Shown: one piece after another, positions 36,077 through 49,790 of the stretch
How positions within the stretch are numbered: position 1 is the first letter of the stretch
How the letters are laid out: the number at the start of each line of letters is the position of its first letter
From: Rhinopomastus cyanomelas
Taxonomy: Eukaryota; Chordata; Aves; Bucerotiformes; Rhinopomastidae
Length of the DNA stretch: 64,000 nt
Direction: 5' to 3'
Assembly: GCA_013400115.1 (NCBI GenBank)
Contig: VXBP01007533.1
Location: 248,001-312,000, forward strand
Made by a program: the position numbers and the translations under genes
The notes under the pieces: generated by a model
Seen by the model: only the letters and a program-made list of their open reading frames with translations
Databases searched by the model: none
What the model was told of the DNA's origin: nothing

Positions 36077-37383
36077 GCTTAGGGAAACTGGAAAGGAGTT
36101 TATTAACTATGTAACTGTATACAGAAAGGAAGAAAAGATTAAGCAAGTTAGTGCACACAAACCAGAAACTGTGTCACAAATGCCATCACACATTCTGAGA
36201 AAATACGATGGGAGATCACTATCGTATTGGTCCTTGAGTCTTTTCTCACATTAGAGATCTGGGGAAAAAGAGCATGTCAGTCAAGTAGAGACAAGTACAC
36301 CACCCTCTCTGTTATTCATGCATCACCCTCATCTGCAGTACAGCGAGACCCAAACTGTTTGCAGACTGGTGAATTCTTCAGTTCTTCAGCGTAGCTTCTC
36401 CAGCTCAACGCTCTCGGGATGGCCTGATTCCTCAGTGCCTGAACTGCATCCCTCGGTGCAGGCAACATGTGTTTCAAACAAAGAACCCAGACTCTTGTTT
36501 TTGATGCCCAAGGTTTAAGGATTCTCAAGTCCTGCTTCATTCAGCTAAGAACGAAGGACAATGTCATCTCCCCCAGGACAGGCAACTGGAGGGAGGGGTC
36601 CTCTGGGAGTAACAAAACTTTTTGTTCTTCATGAGAGCACAAATCTGCACATCTGAAAATTCTGGTAATTTTAAAGCTGCAACACGCTGGAGGAGTCAGG
36701 CCAGATGAAGGCATCCCTGTATCTTAGCACAGGTAAACTAGGGGAAAACCAGAGTATACAGACAAGAGCGTAAGACAGGACCAACTTTTAAGCTTTTATT
36801 CTACTTCTGCAGTTCTTGGAAACTCATTTGGTTCAAAAACATTGAGTGAGCAAAAGAGCGTGTTCTGGGCAGGTGCGTGCACAATTGTGAGATGTAGAGG
36901 CAGCAAGGGAAGACTCTATTTGGTTTTTTGTGTGAAACAAAGAGATTTAGGGAAAACTCAAGCTTAGAGTGATGTTTGATTATTTTGTCCACTGTAGCAG
37001 TGACGTTTAAAAACAATTAGGGTTAGGGTCAGAGCACTTGGGTAATATTACTGTTAGATGTGTCAGCCACAGAAAGGCCTCCTGACTCTTTCTGTCAGGA
37101 CTATGGGAAAACTGGAAATTTTAAAAAATGCCTCACTTCTCATACTCAAATTGAAACACAAATGAAGAATAAGCTCTCTTTATCTTCAGTTAGTCTGAGG
37201 AGTCAGCTACTGATAATGAAAACACGTGTGGTATTGCCAAGGACAATGACTTCAATTAGGGGTAATTTGCAGTCTTTTAAAGAGAGTTGCCATTGTATCA
37301 GTTACAGGCAAGCTTACAGCACATCTAGTTTAGAATGTGTTGATCAGAGTTTGAGGAAAAAAGCTGAAAAAACCCCCTATCAT
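36077..37383. other. Unique non-coding sequence
   Basis: Nothing recognised. Confidence 0.45.
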
Positions 37384-37530
37384 TTGGATGACACTGAGCA
37401 GAGCCTGACTCCATCCTCCTGCCACCTGCCCTTTCCATATTTGTAAACATTAACGGGGTCACCCCTCAGTCTCCTTTTTTCCAAGCTAGAGAGACCCAAA
37501 GTCTCTTTAATCCTAAGTCTCACCTCTTTA
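37384..37530 (-). mobile_element. CR1 LINE fragment, ORF2 C-terminus
   Basis: The minus-strand frame gives SSLEKRRLRGDPVNVYKYGK then GRWQEDGVRLCSVSS, the typical CR1 C-terminal block. It lacks the 3' UTR and tip. Confidence 0.88.
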
Positions 37531-40500
37531 ACAAAGCAACAAAACTTTGGGTTTGGGTTTGAGCTGAGGGTGAAGAGAATAGCTGAAAAGCTGACATTCA
37601 GCAATGGCACATTATCTGTGGGTTGTGCATGCCCTGCCTGCTTTGGATAACTTGGGATTTGGAGACAATGGGGAGGGAGGAAAGGTTCTTCCATGGGCAG
37701 GCTTACTGTTAGAAATGGGAAACACCATTTTCCTTGCTCAGTTCTTCAAGATATTTTCAGGAGAAATAGAATTCCTTAGGGAACTTTGTGTACAAGTGAA
37801 TATCTGTAGTTATTGGAAGTCTTATGGGGACTAGGTCGAGCGGTTCAGGGTATTCTTTCTTTACAGGAACCTGCATGTATTTTTGCTAGAAATAGCTTGG
37901 CTCTTATTTAAATCCTGATTAAAGGAAAGTTTGCTATACTTTATGGTTGGACTTTCCTTCCCTGTCCCCTCCTCTCTTCAAAAGCCTCTACAATGCAATA
38001 AAAGAAAAATGGGTTCCCTTTAAGAGTTTTTGAAGTACTGCAAGGTTTGATATTCTTTTTTCTTTCAAGATTACAAATTTAATCTGTTATAAACTTCTGC
38101 TTAAAGGGATGCCAATGACTGTATTTTCCACTGTTACATGTGTCTAGACCGCTATAGAATGTCTGTATAAAACTCTTGGAGGTAGTTGCCCCATTCTTAT
38201 AAATTCATTGTTGTACTCAGTTCTGAATATAGTCAGGATCTCCAGCCCTTTAAAAGGCTGTGAATTAAGCCGGCAACAAATTTCCACTTTCCCTATTATT
38301 GGGTGATATCACTGTAGAGCATAATTAGGTCCTAATACTATGAACATTTTCAGAAGTGAAATCATATTGAAGTTGGCTGAAACTTTCTCTGCAAGCTGCA
38401 GTGTTTTTATTTGATAAGCACGAAGGCTTCTGGGAGGTGCACTGACAAATCTTAGAAAGCTGAGCTTGTGATGACCAGGACTGTGAATGTGATTTGACTT
38501 GGACTTCTTACAGCTGCTGAGTGACTAGTTTCCTCCTCAAACATATTTGTTTGCCTTTTGACGTCTAAGGAAGTGGCATTATCTACCTCTGCTCTGTGAG
38601 CAAGCTGGTCAGCCTTTGAAAGAGATTGTTAGAGGCCTGGAGTCTTCACTTAGTCTTTGTTACCTGTTGTGTGTCTTCGTAGCAGTGCACTGCAGTTTGA
38701 TGCGAAACCATGAGCTCTTAGGTCACTGCAACAAGCAGAAAATGCTGAAGTATATCTCCTGTAAGAGAAGAGATAGCCCTGCTGCAATCCTGACATCTGT
38801 TACTGCCCTGAGGGAATGGACTATTGCTGAGTGTTGATATTTCCATTATTCCCTTCTTGTTTCTAAAACCCTTTGATCTGCAAATCCACATGGTTGAGTA
38901 CAAGTGTAATTAAATTGAACAAGCCTGGAGGCTTAAAGTAATATTAACATGTCTCTTACTTCATATGTATTCAATATTAGACCCTCTTATTGAACTGGAA
39001 ACAAATACAGTGCATTTGTCTGCTTAACTTTTTCTACAAGCTTCTAAGATTCTGTGCTGCTGTGTTCCAGCTAACGTCTGTTTAAAAACCTAGCAGAAGG
39101 ACAGCTTCATTATTTCTGTGGCTTTGTGTGGCATAGGGGCAAAGCAGTCATTTGTTGAATTGGACCAGAAGATTTCAGTTGAAAAACTATTGTTGTGACT
39201 ACAGCAGCAAGAATCTCCACAGCTTTATCCATACACACTCAGCGTGGATCTGTTTTAGCCTAGTCTTTCTTGATTTGGATTTGCATTAAGCTTGGGTTGC
39301 AAATTCAGAGAAAAGCCGATACTGGAAGTAAAACCTTGCTGTGATCAGGGATGGCAACAGTAACGGAAGTGTTTGCCAACCTCAGGAAATTGGTCTAAGC
39401 TTTAGACTTTGTAAAAACCATTTAAAATGGATTCATTTTCTTCTAAGGACTTCAAATTGTTAAAAAACTTGTAAAAATTGGTTTACTTGATATTTTCTCC
39501 CAGATCTGGCTTTATGCATTGTTCCAGTAAATCCAGCTTGTGTTTGCCTTTCCCAGCACAGGAGCAACTACCACTTTATACGAAGTGGTTTATGAGTGTT
39601 TCAGTTATCTAACGGGCTTAGATATGAAGCTGAGAACAGTTGCTCTTGTCCATTTTATTTGTTGCTAAACAAAACAACCAATTCTTAGTTTGAATTCTGC
39701 TGCATTCTGTTATTTGTTCTAGTTGCTATCCCCCATCAGAAACTCAGAAATAGGAAATATGGCAGTAATGAGCCTTTAGTATCTGCCCTGACTGTAGGAA
39801 TTGCCCTTGCTTTTATTTCTTTTTTCTTTTTCCTGACTCCTCAAGGAGGATTTGTTTTTCACATTACATTCAGCACTCTGTGTTAGAAACCCCAGTGCTT
39901 TCCTGAACATACCATTTAATGTCATCTTCTAGGATACTAGAAAAGCTGTTTCTTTTGTCACTTGTCAGGTAAATCATTCAGATATGCGCTGCAGAGCCAC
40001 ACATGAGCAACAATGCAGCCTCTGAACATTTGGACTGAAATATCTTTCAAATAAAACTTCATTTGGCCACACACTTTAAAGTTTGAGAATGGGTGGTGGT
40101 GTCTGCGTTGAAGACAAAGCATAAAGCTGCAGCGGGCACCTCATGACAACTTGCATAATGTCTACAACCTGTCTTACCAGTCTGTATTTCTGAAGACCTG
40201 AACAATTGTTTGGTAAGGACCCTCTTGTGTAGAAATATTTTGGCTGTCATTCCTGCTCATAGAAAGTTGACATGAAAGGCACTTATGCAACTAATCAAGA
40301 TAATTTAAAAGCAAAGCTTTGAGCCCTATTGATTTCATGCAGCACAGTTCTGATCTAGAGTTGTCAAATGTACTTAAAACACCCAACTCTGATAGCCATC
40401 TCTGAGCTGAATAGCATTCTTGTAGCAACTGGGAGATGCACTGAGAATGGAGGCAGGAAAAATTCAGAAACTGAGAGGGAATCAACATCAGAAACAGCAT

Positions 40501-41438
40501 CTGGAAGTTCAGGCTCTCTTCCATTCAAATGACAGGACATTGTGTGGAATTTGCCTAGATTACTCCATTTGAAGTTTATCTATCAAAGCAGTGGAACAGA
40601 TGCTTTGATGCTTTTTCTCCAATACATGAAAACAGGACCAGGTTATTTAATCTGAAGAAGAAAAAACTCGCTGGTTACTCTACCCCTGGTGTCATTCCTA
40701 GTCATTCCCAATGTGAGACTGTTGCCTTAGAAGCAAAAAATCATCCATTATCCTGTACCTCAACAGACAGATTCCTGAAGGCTGTTTTTTCCTGCAAGAT
40801 AAGAAATAGAATAAATAAGATAGGGTCACAGTGACTGCAGATCTCACTGTACTTCATGATTAATGGGTTTATGTTGAGCTGCCCAAACTTTCACAGCAAG
40901 ATGTGCTACCTCATCCTTTGCCAGTGTAAACTGGTTCAGTTTTATGACCCTATGGAAATAGAATTATTTACACCAAGTTAAAACTCTGCTTCTTAGCTTA
41001 AGACAGACCTTTTCCTTACAGAACAGATGATACAAACCACAAAAAACCAGTGCTTACCTGTGCTTCTCTGGCCTCTGTACTTTTCCTTTTATTTGAAGCA
41101 ATCTGGTGCCTCATAAGCCATGCACTTACTGTTTCAGTCATCAGTAATACTGTCCATAAAATATATCACTGTGCTCGCACACAGCTACAGTGCATCGGCA
41201 GTGATGTCACTAGAGTGTTGTGGCATTGCTGTGACAGGACAGGGGAGGCAGAAAGCAGCTATAGGTGCATCATCTCCGCAGGGATGTGATGGACCATAAA
41301 GGTTTTAAGGAAAAAAATAAGCTTCAATGCTGAAAAGAAGCACATCCTCAGCAAACCCACAAACAAACCAAAGTAAGATCTTGGGAGGCAGGAGATAAGC
41401 CCTTCAACAGAGCGCAATAAACTGAATGAACTTGGGCC
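37531..41438. other. Unique non-coding sequence
   Basis: Nothing recognised over 3.9 kb; short frames only. Confidence 0.45.
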
Positions 41439-41990
41439 GTCATTCTCCCCCTGTACTGGGCACTGTTGAGGCCTCCCCTCGAGTACTATGTGCAGTTCTG
41501 GGCCCCTCACTTCAAGAAAGATGTTGAGATGGTGCAGTGGGTCTAGAGGAAAGCAACGAGGCTGGTGAAGGGACTAGAGAGAAAGTCTTATGAGGAGAAG
41601 CTGGGAGGGAGTCTTGTGAGGGAGCTGGGCTTGCTTAGCCTGGAGAACAGAAGACTCAGTGGGGAGCTCATAATTCTGTGTAACTACCTAAGAGAAGCTG
41701 TAGACAGGTTGAGGTTGGGCTCTTCTCCCAGGCAGCTGGCGATAGGACAAGAGGACAGGGCCTGAAGCTGCACCAGGGAAGGGTTAGGTTGGATGTTAGG
41801 AATAACTTCCTTGTGGAAAGGGTGATCAGACATTTGAATGGACTGCCCTGGGAGTGGTGGAGTCCCCATCCCTGGAGGTGTTTATGGAGAGACCAGATGT
41901 AGCCCTTAGTGCCCTGGTCTAGATTGTGCTGTTAGGTCATGGGATGGGTTTGACAATCTTAGAGGTCTTTCTTCTGTAATTCTGTGAATG
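41439..41990 (+). mobile_element. CR1 LINE, 3' end of ORF2 and 3' UTR (different subfamily)
   Basis: CTCGAGTACTATGTGCAGTT then LVRELGLLSLENRRLSGELI, and a 3' UTR ending GACAATCTTAGAGGTCTTTC, TTCTGTAATTCTGTGAATG. The 3' UTR differs from the main group, indicating another CR1 subfamily. 5'-truncated. Confidence 0.92.
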
Positions 41991-44191
41991 AAGAAACGTA
42001 GAGGAAGAAGATTATAAACATGGCAACTTGGAACTTCTCGAATCACTTCGTATTCTGCTGTTTAAAAATTGAGGGAAGACAGCATTTCACAGAACCTTAG
42101 GACAGGAAGAGAACTGAGCCCTACTTCTTATATGGACTTGCAATATATCTTCATTAAAGTCATTCAGAGCTGAGGTTTGAGTCTGATATGGCAAGTATCA
42201 TGGAGGTACTGAACATAGGAGAAACCTAGCTGATGTAAAAAAAACCCCAAAAAATAACTCAAAACCAATCAATTCAGAAAACAAAGTCTAAAAGTTAATA
42301 AAGCTGTGACTTGGTTGGAGTAGCCTAGCAGTGTGATCTGTGACAACCTGGCTAAGCCGTAGCACAGGGGAATGCGTGATTCAGCTAACAAATATTTTGC
42401 AGCACTTCTCTTAACTGGGGAGTGTGGAGACATGATGGTAGAAAAGGGATCCGTGACCTTCAGAAAGAGTAGCCAAGCAACAGGTTACAGGGAAGCTATG
42501 GATGATGTTTGAGCTGTAGAGGAAGTTTTCCTTTGTAGTACCCTGTAACGTTTGATGTCCTTATGCTTTTCGTCTGTGTGGGAACTCAGCACTGCTGGAA
42601 CGGGGTGACAGACAAGAACTCTGATGCTGTAGGAATTCCACTACAGACTTCTAACTTGCTATGCAAAGGAGGTCCGTGTGCTTCCTGTACTATGGCTCCT
42701 AGAGGCATTTCCTGAGGTTTAGGATTTCCTGATACTCGTGAAAATATTGCTACATTGCTTTGGAGTTTTTTAGAAGTACACACACACACATACATACATA
42801 TGTTCTTGTATTTATTAATTATCTTATCTTCTTCCTTTTGTCTTCACATCTAGATTCCTCAGAAAGTATGTGCTAAAAAGAGTCCTTATTCTGATGCCTT
42901 TTGATGTAAATTAGTTCTCTTTCCTTGAAGTATTTTGGTTAGTTGCTTGGCTTCTCTTCATGAGTGTTTATGTTCACAAAAATTTTCCGACAATTAATTA
43001 ATTATGTATGTAATTGTGGAGGCTTCTTTTAAAACAGAAGCCTAAGCCTTCCATCAGCAGCAAACTTGGATATCCATCACGAGGTGCAAATGTTACAGGA
43101 ATTTCCTCAGCAAAACCAACAACATTTCTGTTTGTGAGCCTTTACATATTTCAGTGCAACTACTACTACTTCTTGTTTAGTGGTTCTCGGTATCCTCATT
43201 GGATAGTGTTTTTTATTGGAAAAAACACTATTTTAATAATCTCCACAAGAAAGAAATCTTGTTGTGCAACTGGCCCAACCATCCTTTGCTGAAGTTATGT
43301 CTGTTCTGTATTTGTGGGTCCCTTGGGCAAAAATGTTTTCTGTCCTTTTCGCTTACCCCATCAGGTGCTGATTTCTCTGTTCATTGTTTGGAGATTTTTT
43401 TTTTTGTCTAAAGGGGGATTTTTGTGGTTTGCAGAACCCTTACTGCAAATTGATGCTTTATGTGACAGCTTCATAAGATAACTTTCTGGTTGATCCTGGT
43501 ATGGGAAAAGCGTCTCCACTTAAGGGGGGGATGCTCTGGAAGGTGATAATAATTTCACAACCTTCCTCTCAAGCTTTACAAAGTTTAATTTTTTTATCGC
43601 CTTAATGCTAATCAAATATCATGTTTCTCATTTCTTCTATTATTTTCAAGGTAATAACCTTTTGTTCATAGACACCTTCTAGAATGGAGGCATACAGTTG
43701 CCTTTTTTTTATTGATAAGTGATGCCCTAAACCACATCTGGTTTAGAGCCTCTCTGCAGAGTTTAAAAGTACATCCAGTTCTAAGCTGGTTTTTGGAGTC
43801 TGCAGAGCTCTGTATTGAGTGCACAGATGTTTCTTGGCAAGTGCTGGTAAATAAAGAGCTTGCCTTGGGCATGGTCCCCTGCTAAGGTCTCTCTGAAGGC
43901 ACTGGGAGCTTTTCTATTGACTTCAGCAAAACTGAAGTGAGACAGCATTATTTGTTGCTCACTTCAAATATACTAGTTATGGAATAAAATTTGTGAAGGG
44001 GACCAAAACATGCAAACTAGCTGGATTCTGCACTGTCTTGTGTCCAAAATTGGTTGTCAGAATACATTTGGTAGAGATCAAATTTTAATCTCAATAAAGC
44101 CTTCAACATGCTGATCTTCACAAGTATAAGTATCTCAGTGTAGTGGTGGTAGCTAATACAAGGGAAAGAGAGGGACAATTCTTTTAATCTA
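41991..44191. other. Unique non-coding sequence
   Basis: Contains a (CA)n/(CATA)n microsatellite at 42779-42800 and short poly-T; otherwise nothing recognised. Confidence 0.45.
42779..42800. repeat. (CA)n-(CATA)n microsatellite
   Basis: Short run of CA units passing into CATA units. Confidence 0.85.
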
Positions 44192-44511
44192 TCATTAGGT
44201 TCTTCTCCCCCTCTACTCTGCCCTGGTGAGACCACATCTGGAGTATTGTGTCCAGTTCTGGGCTCCTCAGTTCAAGAGGCATGTGGAGCTTCTGGAGGAA
44301 GTCCAGTGTAGGGCAACAAGGATGATGAAGGAGGTGCAGCACATCCCTTATGAGGAGAGGCTGAGGGAGCTGGATCTCTTTAGCTTGGAAAACAGGAGAC
44401 TGAGAGGTGACCTCATTAATGTCTATAAGTATTTGAAGGGTGGGTGTCAGGAGGATGGAGCCGGGCTCTTCTCAATGTCATGTAGTGATAGAACGAGGGG
44501 CAATGGTTGTG
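44192..44511 (+). mobile_element. CR1 LINE fragment lacking its 3' end
   Basis: Encodes RPHLEYCVQFWAPQFKRHVE and RLRELDLFSLENRRLRGDLI and stops in the block ACGAGGGGCAATGGTTGTG at 44511. No 3' UTR or tip follows, unusual for a LINE that inserts by 3'-primed reverse transcription, so the tail was lost after insertion. Confidence 0.92.
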
Positions 44512-45654
44512 TGCACACCTCTCTGTCCTCTTCAGTGCCTTTCTGGATTCTTGTAGTTGTCTTTTTAATCTCTTGTGGATTTCTTTTTCCTTCCTGCTCT
44601 TTTTTGATTTTAATCTCAATTCTTTGTTTTTTTTAATCTCTTCCCTCCTTGCTAGGAATCATCCCTGTGGATGAAGTGCCACGAAGTGGTATTCAATCCC
44701 CATCTTTCACTGACCACGAGGAAAGATAGGCCAGTTAATCCCGATGTAATAGACAAATCAATGTAACGGACAAGATCAAGTCTCCACAGAATGTCTTCCC
44801 AAGAGCATTGCAGTGCTCAATTTTTACCTTTTAGAAGGGGATAGGAAACATGTGCTTTGTGGCAATGTTGGTATGATTTTAACACTTTTTTTTCCTGCTG
44901 ACAGAGTAAATGTTGCTGTGTAAAGGGGAGCTGAGTTTTGGATGGGGCCAAAATTTCATGAGAACAGCCATTCAACAAATTTCCACACAGAGAAGGAAAT
45001 TGGACCTTTCTTGGGCTGGTCTCCTTGGAAGCAAGGCAGTCAGGGCTGACACGAATGTCAGACTGAGTCCAGCCATTCTTGTGTTCACACTGTCCCACTG
45101 AAATGCGAAGAGACTTCAAACCACTGGTGTTCACTTGTCTTCTTTTCCATACACTTGGAAGCTGATAGCTTTGAGAAGGTGCATCTTGTGCTTTCGAAAA
45201 TATCACAAAATGTGATCTAAGTAACATACTGCAGTGCTCTGATTTCCAAACTTAGTAAAATTGCATGTAAAAGACCTTCTGTAGCCATAAGGTCTTTTAA
45301 AGGCATTGATTTGTCTGCCTGCATGTCCTACTCTGTGCAGTCTCAAACAAAATCTGTGTTCACTTGTTGTCAGAAAAAAGACATTTGGCTGAGATTTGCA
45401 AACTGGAAATCTTAACTTCCTTAAACAGGAAGATTAAACCAGATTCCTTCTGTCTCCATCTTTCTCATTAAGCTCTGCAATGTTAATGATTTGTACATTG
45501 GTGGTGGTGTTATTTTTGTAGGCTAATTTCTTTTTCTTACAACAGTTACTACTTTTCAGATTTACTAGAGCGCTCTCTACAAAAGAATCTTCTTGCTGGC
45601 CTGTGTCCAGCCTGTAAAAGTGCTATATTGTAGTCCAATTTTAGCATCAACTGT
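44512..45654. other. Unique non-coding sequence
   Basis: A pyrimidine-rich tract ending in an AG (44540-44656) precedes a 24-codon open stretch to 44730; it looks splice-acceptor-like but shows no known protein. Otherwise nothing recognised. Confidence 0.4.
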
Positions 45655-45835
45655 CAGATGAACTAGAGCCATGGGATTGGAGGGGACTTCAGAAGACAAT
45701 CCGGTCTTTCCCATGCTCAAGGCTATATCGACTCTGTGTTTTATTACTGACAGGCATTTTGTATGGCTTACAGCATTAAAGATTCCATGGGCTCCTTGAG
45801 CAATCTCTTCCATGACTGCTTCAAATGTTATTTAT
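45655..45835 (-). repeat. Possible ancient CR1 3' end
   Basis: GGGATTGGAGGGGACTTCAG, later CATGGGCTCCTTGAGCAATC and CTCTTCCATGACTGCTT resemble the antisense 3' UTR of old amniote CR1. Highly diverged. Confidence 0.5.
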
Positions 45836-47534
45836 TAAACTTTTTCCATTAGATCTAAATTGTCTCTGGTACAATTAAAAGCTTATGGCTTCACCTCTTA
45901 TTTTCTATGTACATTCAGAAGAAGTTTGTCTTCATTTTCTTTGCAGCAAGCGGTTAAGTGTTTGAACATAATAACCACCCTAACTTCTCAAATCAGTGGG
46001 GCTCATTTAGGGAAATATTCGACATAAGGATTTATAAAAATGCTACCAGTCCTTGTGTGCTTGTTTTCAACGTCTCCAGCTGTTTCAGGCTTGGAATGTA
46101 GCATGCAGCGCTGAATGCAGACACACACACTGGCTGCGTGAAGAGCAAATGGATGGCTTCAGTGTTAGGAGTTGGTCTTGTGTGGTTACGCCACTGGAAA
46201 ACCTGGACTATAGAGGTAAAGTAGAAAACGCAGCTCAAAGAATCATGTTCGGGTTCACGTTTCATCAGCTGAAGTCTCTGGGATGGTCTCTGGTACAGCT
46301 TTTCTGGACGGCACTCTCAAAGATTTCTTTCTGACTATCAGTAGAGACAGGAATAAGGTCACAGGAAGCTGTTCTATGTCAAACAGGTAAAGTGAAGTTC
46401 AGAATTTGGTGGACCAGCCATAAGCTCATTCTCTCTAGTGGTCATTGCTGTATCTGAAGTGTCAAGAGCTGTTATTGCTGTAGAAAAATTTATTCTGCAT
46501 TCTAATTGTAGCTGTTCTTATCAGTGCTGCAGCTGTCTGACTGTCTGGAGCACCCTGGAGCAAGAATTTTGCATGCTATCCAGTGCTTTTATGAACTAAA
46601 CTCAGCACTTTTTTAATTGAGAAGAAAAGGTATAACTTCACACCTAAGTTTATAACCTTTTTAGCAAGGTGGTGTTTGCTTAACAGTGCCAAATACATTG
46701 GTAAGGACCGATTGTCCTAATAAGCAGTGATTGTCGGGCTATGCTGGCTTGCATGCATGAGCAAAACTGCAGTTTCCAGAAAAAATGCGGGCCAGGTTTT
46801 CTGCTGACAGTTAACAGGACTTCATAGAATGGAAGGCAGCACAGAATTTGGCCTTGTGCACACTATCTCAGCTTGAGGAACCAGTGGCTCTTTCAGATGA
46901 AGAACCTAATCCCTTTAGTATTAAGTATCTGCAGTATAATTTGAAACTTAGTGATGTTTATCCATGGCCCAGTCTATCTCTGGCTGGACTGAACTGATTT
47001 ATTTCCAATGTTACCCCAGGGTTCACACGCCTTGGCCAGTAGAATGCATTTATTCATTTTCACAAATGGCACAGAACTTGGCAGACTTGAGTCTGTCTTT
47101 ATTTTGTGAGTTCTGGCTGTATTTGAAACTAAAGCACAAAACAAAACGTAGAGACTGAAAGTTCTGTGGTTTATGATCCCCCAGTCTTCCACAACTCACC
47201 TTTTATGCCATTTTATATTCATAGTTCTATTGGTTTGGAAATAGGCAATAGCACAGGCCACCTGCAGCATCACCATAAGTAAATGTTATGGTTAGTCTGT
47301 GAAATGTAGAACCTAAAAACCTCCAAATTATGTTAAAAAAACAAAACCCAGCATACAGTTTTACTGTAAACTGCTGATTTTGCTTAACATTCTACCATCA
47401 CTAAGACATTTCAAAAATGAGTTTTTATACCAAACTTCTCTAGAAATCACTTGGTAGACGGATCTTTCAAAAATTGTCCTGTATTAACTTGATCCAGAAT
47501 TGAACTCAATGGCACTGCGAGAACTCTTGCTGAA
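45836..47534. other. Unique non-coding sequence
   Basis: Nothing recognised. Confidence 0.45.
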
Positions 47535-47710
47535 CCTTGACTCAGATAGTTGTAAGATGTTTGACACTGTCTCACATGATATCCTTGTCTCAGAGATGGA
47601 AACACGTAGACTGGAGGGATGAACCGTTTGATGTGTAAGGAACTGGCTAGATGGCCCCACTCAGAGAGGTGTAACCAATGCCTTGATACCCATGTGGGTA
47701 GCAGTGACAA
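47535..47710 (+). mobile_element. Old CR1 LINE fragment, RT region
   Basis: GACACTGTCTCACATGATAT then CTTGTCTCAGAGATGGAA, and AAGGAACTGGCTAGATGG followed by CACTCAGAGAGGTG, match the FDTVSHDILVSK...NWLDGRTQRV part of RT. Both ends are missing. Confidence 0.72.
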
Positions 47711-49033
47711 GTGCAGTGTTCATACTTTGATATATACTGAGTCCAATAAATGATCTTTTAAAGAAAAAAACTTTGGAATGTTATTGCCAGTGACTGCTGC
47801 TTAGTACAGTGAAAATATTCCAGTAGGCTTTGACTTTCCTAATGTTGCTTATAAACTAAAACTGCAGCAGGTTTTGAAGTCAGATTGAGTTACTCTCCTC
47901 AACATGTTTCTATAGGAAGCCACTTTGGAATCGGTAAGAACAAGCCCAATATTCATCTCATTTGCCATCTACATTTCTTTCTGGCTTCAATTTAATTTAG
48001 CAAAATAATTGAGAGGTATGGATGCTGTACTGAACCTGCCCAGTACATGTCATGTTTAGTTGCTCATATTTCTTCTAAGATAACAGCTGCAGAGAAGCTG
48101 TGTTTCTTGTTGTCTCTCTAGATTTACTGCTTCTTAATCTGATGGTTCAAATTAAACATGCAAGGTTTTGAGTCTTGAAATGTCATTGTGTTCTTCTAAG
48201 ACAGATACTGAGCTGCTTTGTAATGGGCATGGTTTTTTTCCTGAAAGCTTAATGCTCAGTGATTATGGAATAATGGAATAAATAATGCAGCATGTCTGCT
48301 TATGATTAGGATGAGTTATCAAAGGTATGCATCCATTTATCCCTTCAACATGTTTTTTCACATCGTTCCTTGTACCTGAAATACCCTTTGCAGCTCCCTT
48401 AGTGTAAGGCACGTATCGGGGCTCATGTTAGATGTGTCCTGTTGGAACAACACGACTGCTGATAATAGCTGGAGTTAGATACCTGTGCATGTTCAGTGGG
48501 CTTGGGATCTTTAGTTCCCTAAAGGGCACTGTTAAATTGAGGAAAAGTGTAGGGTGTTTACAACTATCTTGTCTGCACAAAGTCACATGGTTACTTGTGT
48601 GATTTTTGCAAGGCAGGATTAGACGCCTGTGAAGCGCAGGACGTTCTTTCCCTTCATAAGAACATGTACGAATTTATTTATTTTCTTTATGATTTATATT
48701 TTACTGGCACCCTTCTTGCATTTTAATACATGTAGGGCACTTAGCATCATCCTGAGTTCTTTTTTAACATAAAATCAGGACAAAATTCCTGACCCAGCTA
48801 TGTGGTTATGCCATGGAAACTATTTCAGGTTGAAGTTACACAAATGTGACAAAAGCACTAACTGATTATTGATTAGACAGCATGTGGAATTAGATGCTAT
48901 GATCCCTGATCTGCTAAAAATAATTCAGTTCTGAGTTACATGAGCCATATGGCAATATCCTTTTGTAACTTGTAGAGATATGTCAGCTGATTAGTTATGA
49001 AGTTTGTTCTCAGTCCTTCTGGGCTAGCCACTC
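47711..49033. other. Unique non-coding sequence
   Basis: Nothing recognised apart from the left copy of a 26-bp direct repeat (48877-48902). Confidence 0.45.
48877..48902. repeat. 26-bp direct repeat, left copy
   Basis: Identical to 50963-50988 (starts ACAGCATGTGG). Flanks of the two copies do not match. Confidence 0.9.
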
Positions 49034-49790
49034 ATGGACACAAGTGGTGTCACAAGGGACATGGAAAAGGCTGAGGTTCTCAATGACTTCTTTACCTTGG
49101 TCTTCACTGCAAAGGCCTCCAACCACACTCCTGGGGACACTGAAAATTATGGCAGGGACTGCAAGGAAGAACTGCCCATCATAAGTGAAGACCTGGTTCG
49201 TGATCATCTGAAGGAACTGAAAGTGTTCAAGTCCATGGGACCCGATGGGATACACCCAAGGGTCCTGAGAGAACTGGCAGATGAGGTTGCTAGACCCCTG
49301 TCTATTATATTCCAAAAGTCATGGTGGTCTGGTGAAGTCCCCACTGACTGGCAAAGGGGAAACATAATTCCTATTTTCAAGAAGGGTAGGAAAGAGGAGC
49401 CAGGGAGCTACAGGCCAGTCAGTCTCACCTCTGTGCCCAGTAAGATCATGGAGCAGATCCTCCTGAAGGCACTACTGAGACAGGAGAATAGTGAAGAGGT
49501 GATTGGGTACAATCAGCATGGCTTCACCAAGGGCAAGTCCTGCCTGACGAAAGTGGTGGCCTTCTATGAACAGGTCACAACATTAATGGATGAGGGGCGA
49601 GTGACTGATGTAATTTACCTGGACCTGAGTAAAGCCTCTGACACTGTCCCGCACCACATTCTGGTCTCCAAGCTGGTGGAACATGGTTTTGATGGGTGGA
49701 CCACTAGATGGGTAAGGAACTGGCTTGATGGCCGCACCCAGAGAGTGGTTGTTGATGGATCCGTGTCCCAGTGGACAGTAAAGACAGAAG
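49034..49790 (+). mobile_element. CR1 LINE, longest open RT fragment in the window
   Basis: An open frame of about 250 codons covers the EN-RT linker and the first two-thirds of RT: SMGPDGIHPRVLRELADEVA, SYRPVSLTSVPSKIMEQIL, QHGFTKGKSCLT, then VIYLDLSKASDTVPHHILVS with the first palm Asp, and RNWLDGRTQRVVVDG. It stops before the FADD box and has no 3' UTR. Truncated at both ends; the in-frame remainder of the ORF to 49843 is not CR1. Confidence 0.93.

Noticed and set aside
35926..36114. Lys-rich 62-codon frame as a small gene or processed pseudogene
   Set aside because: Second half is hAT terminus and N; first half shows no known protein similarity I can recognise.
44540..44735. Pyrimidine tract plus AG followed by 24 open codons, resembling an exon start
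   Set aside because: No convincing donor and no recognisable protein; it could be only a T-rich stretch.
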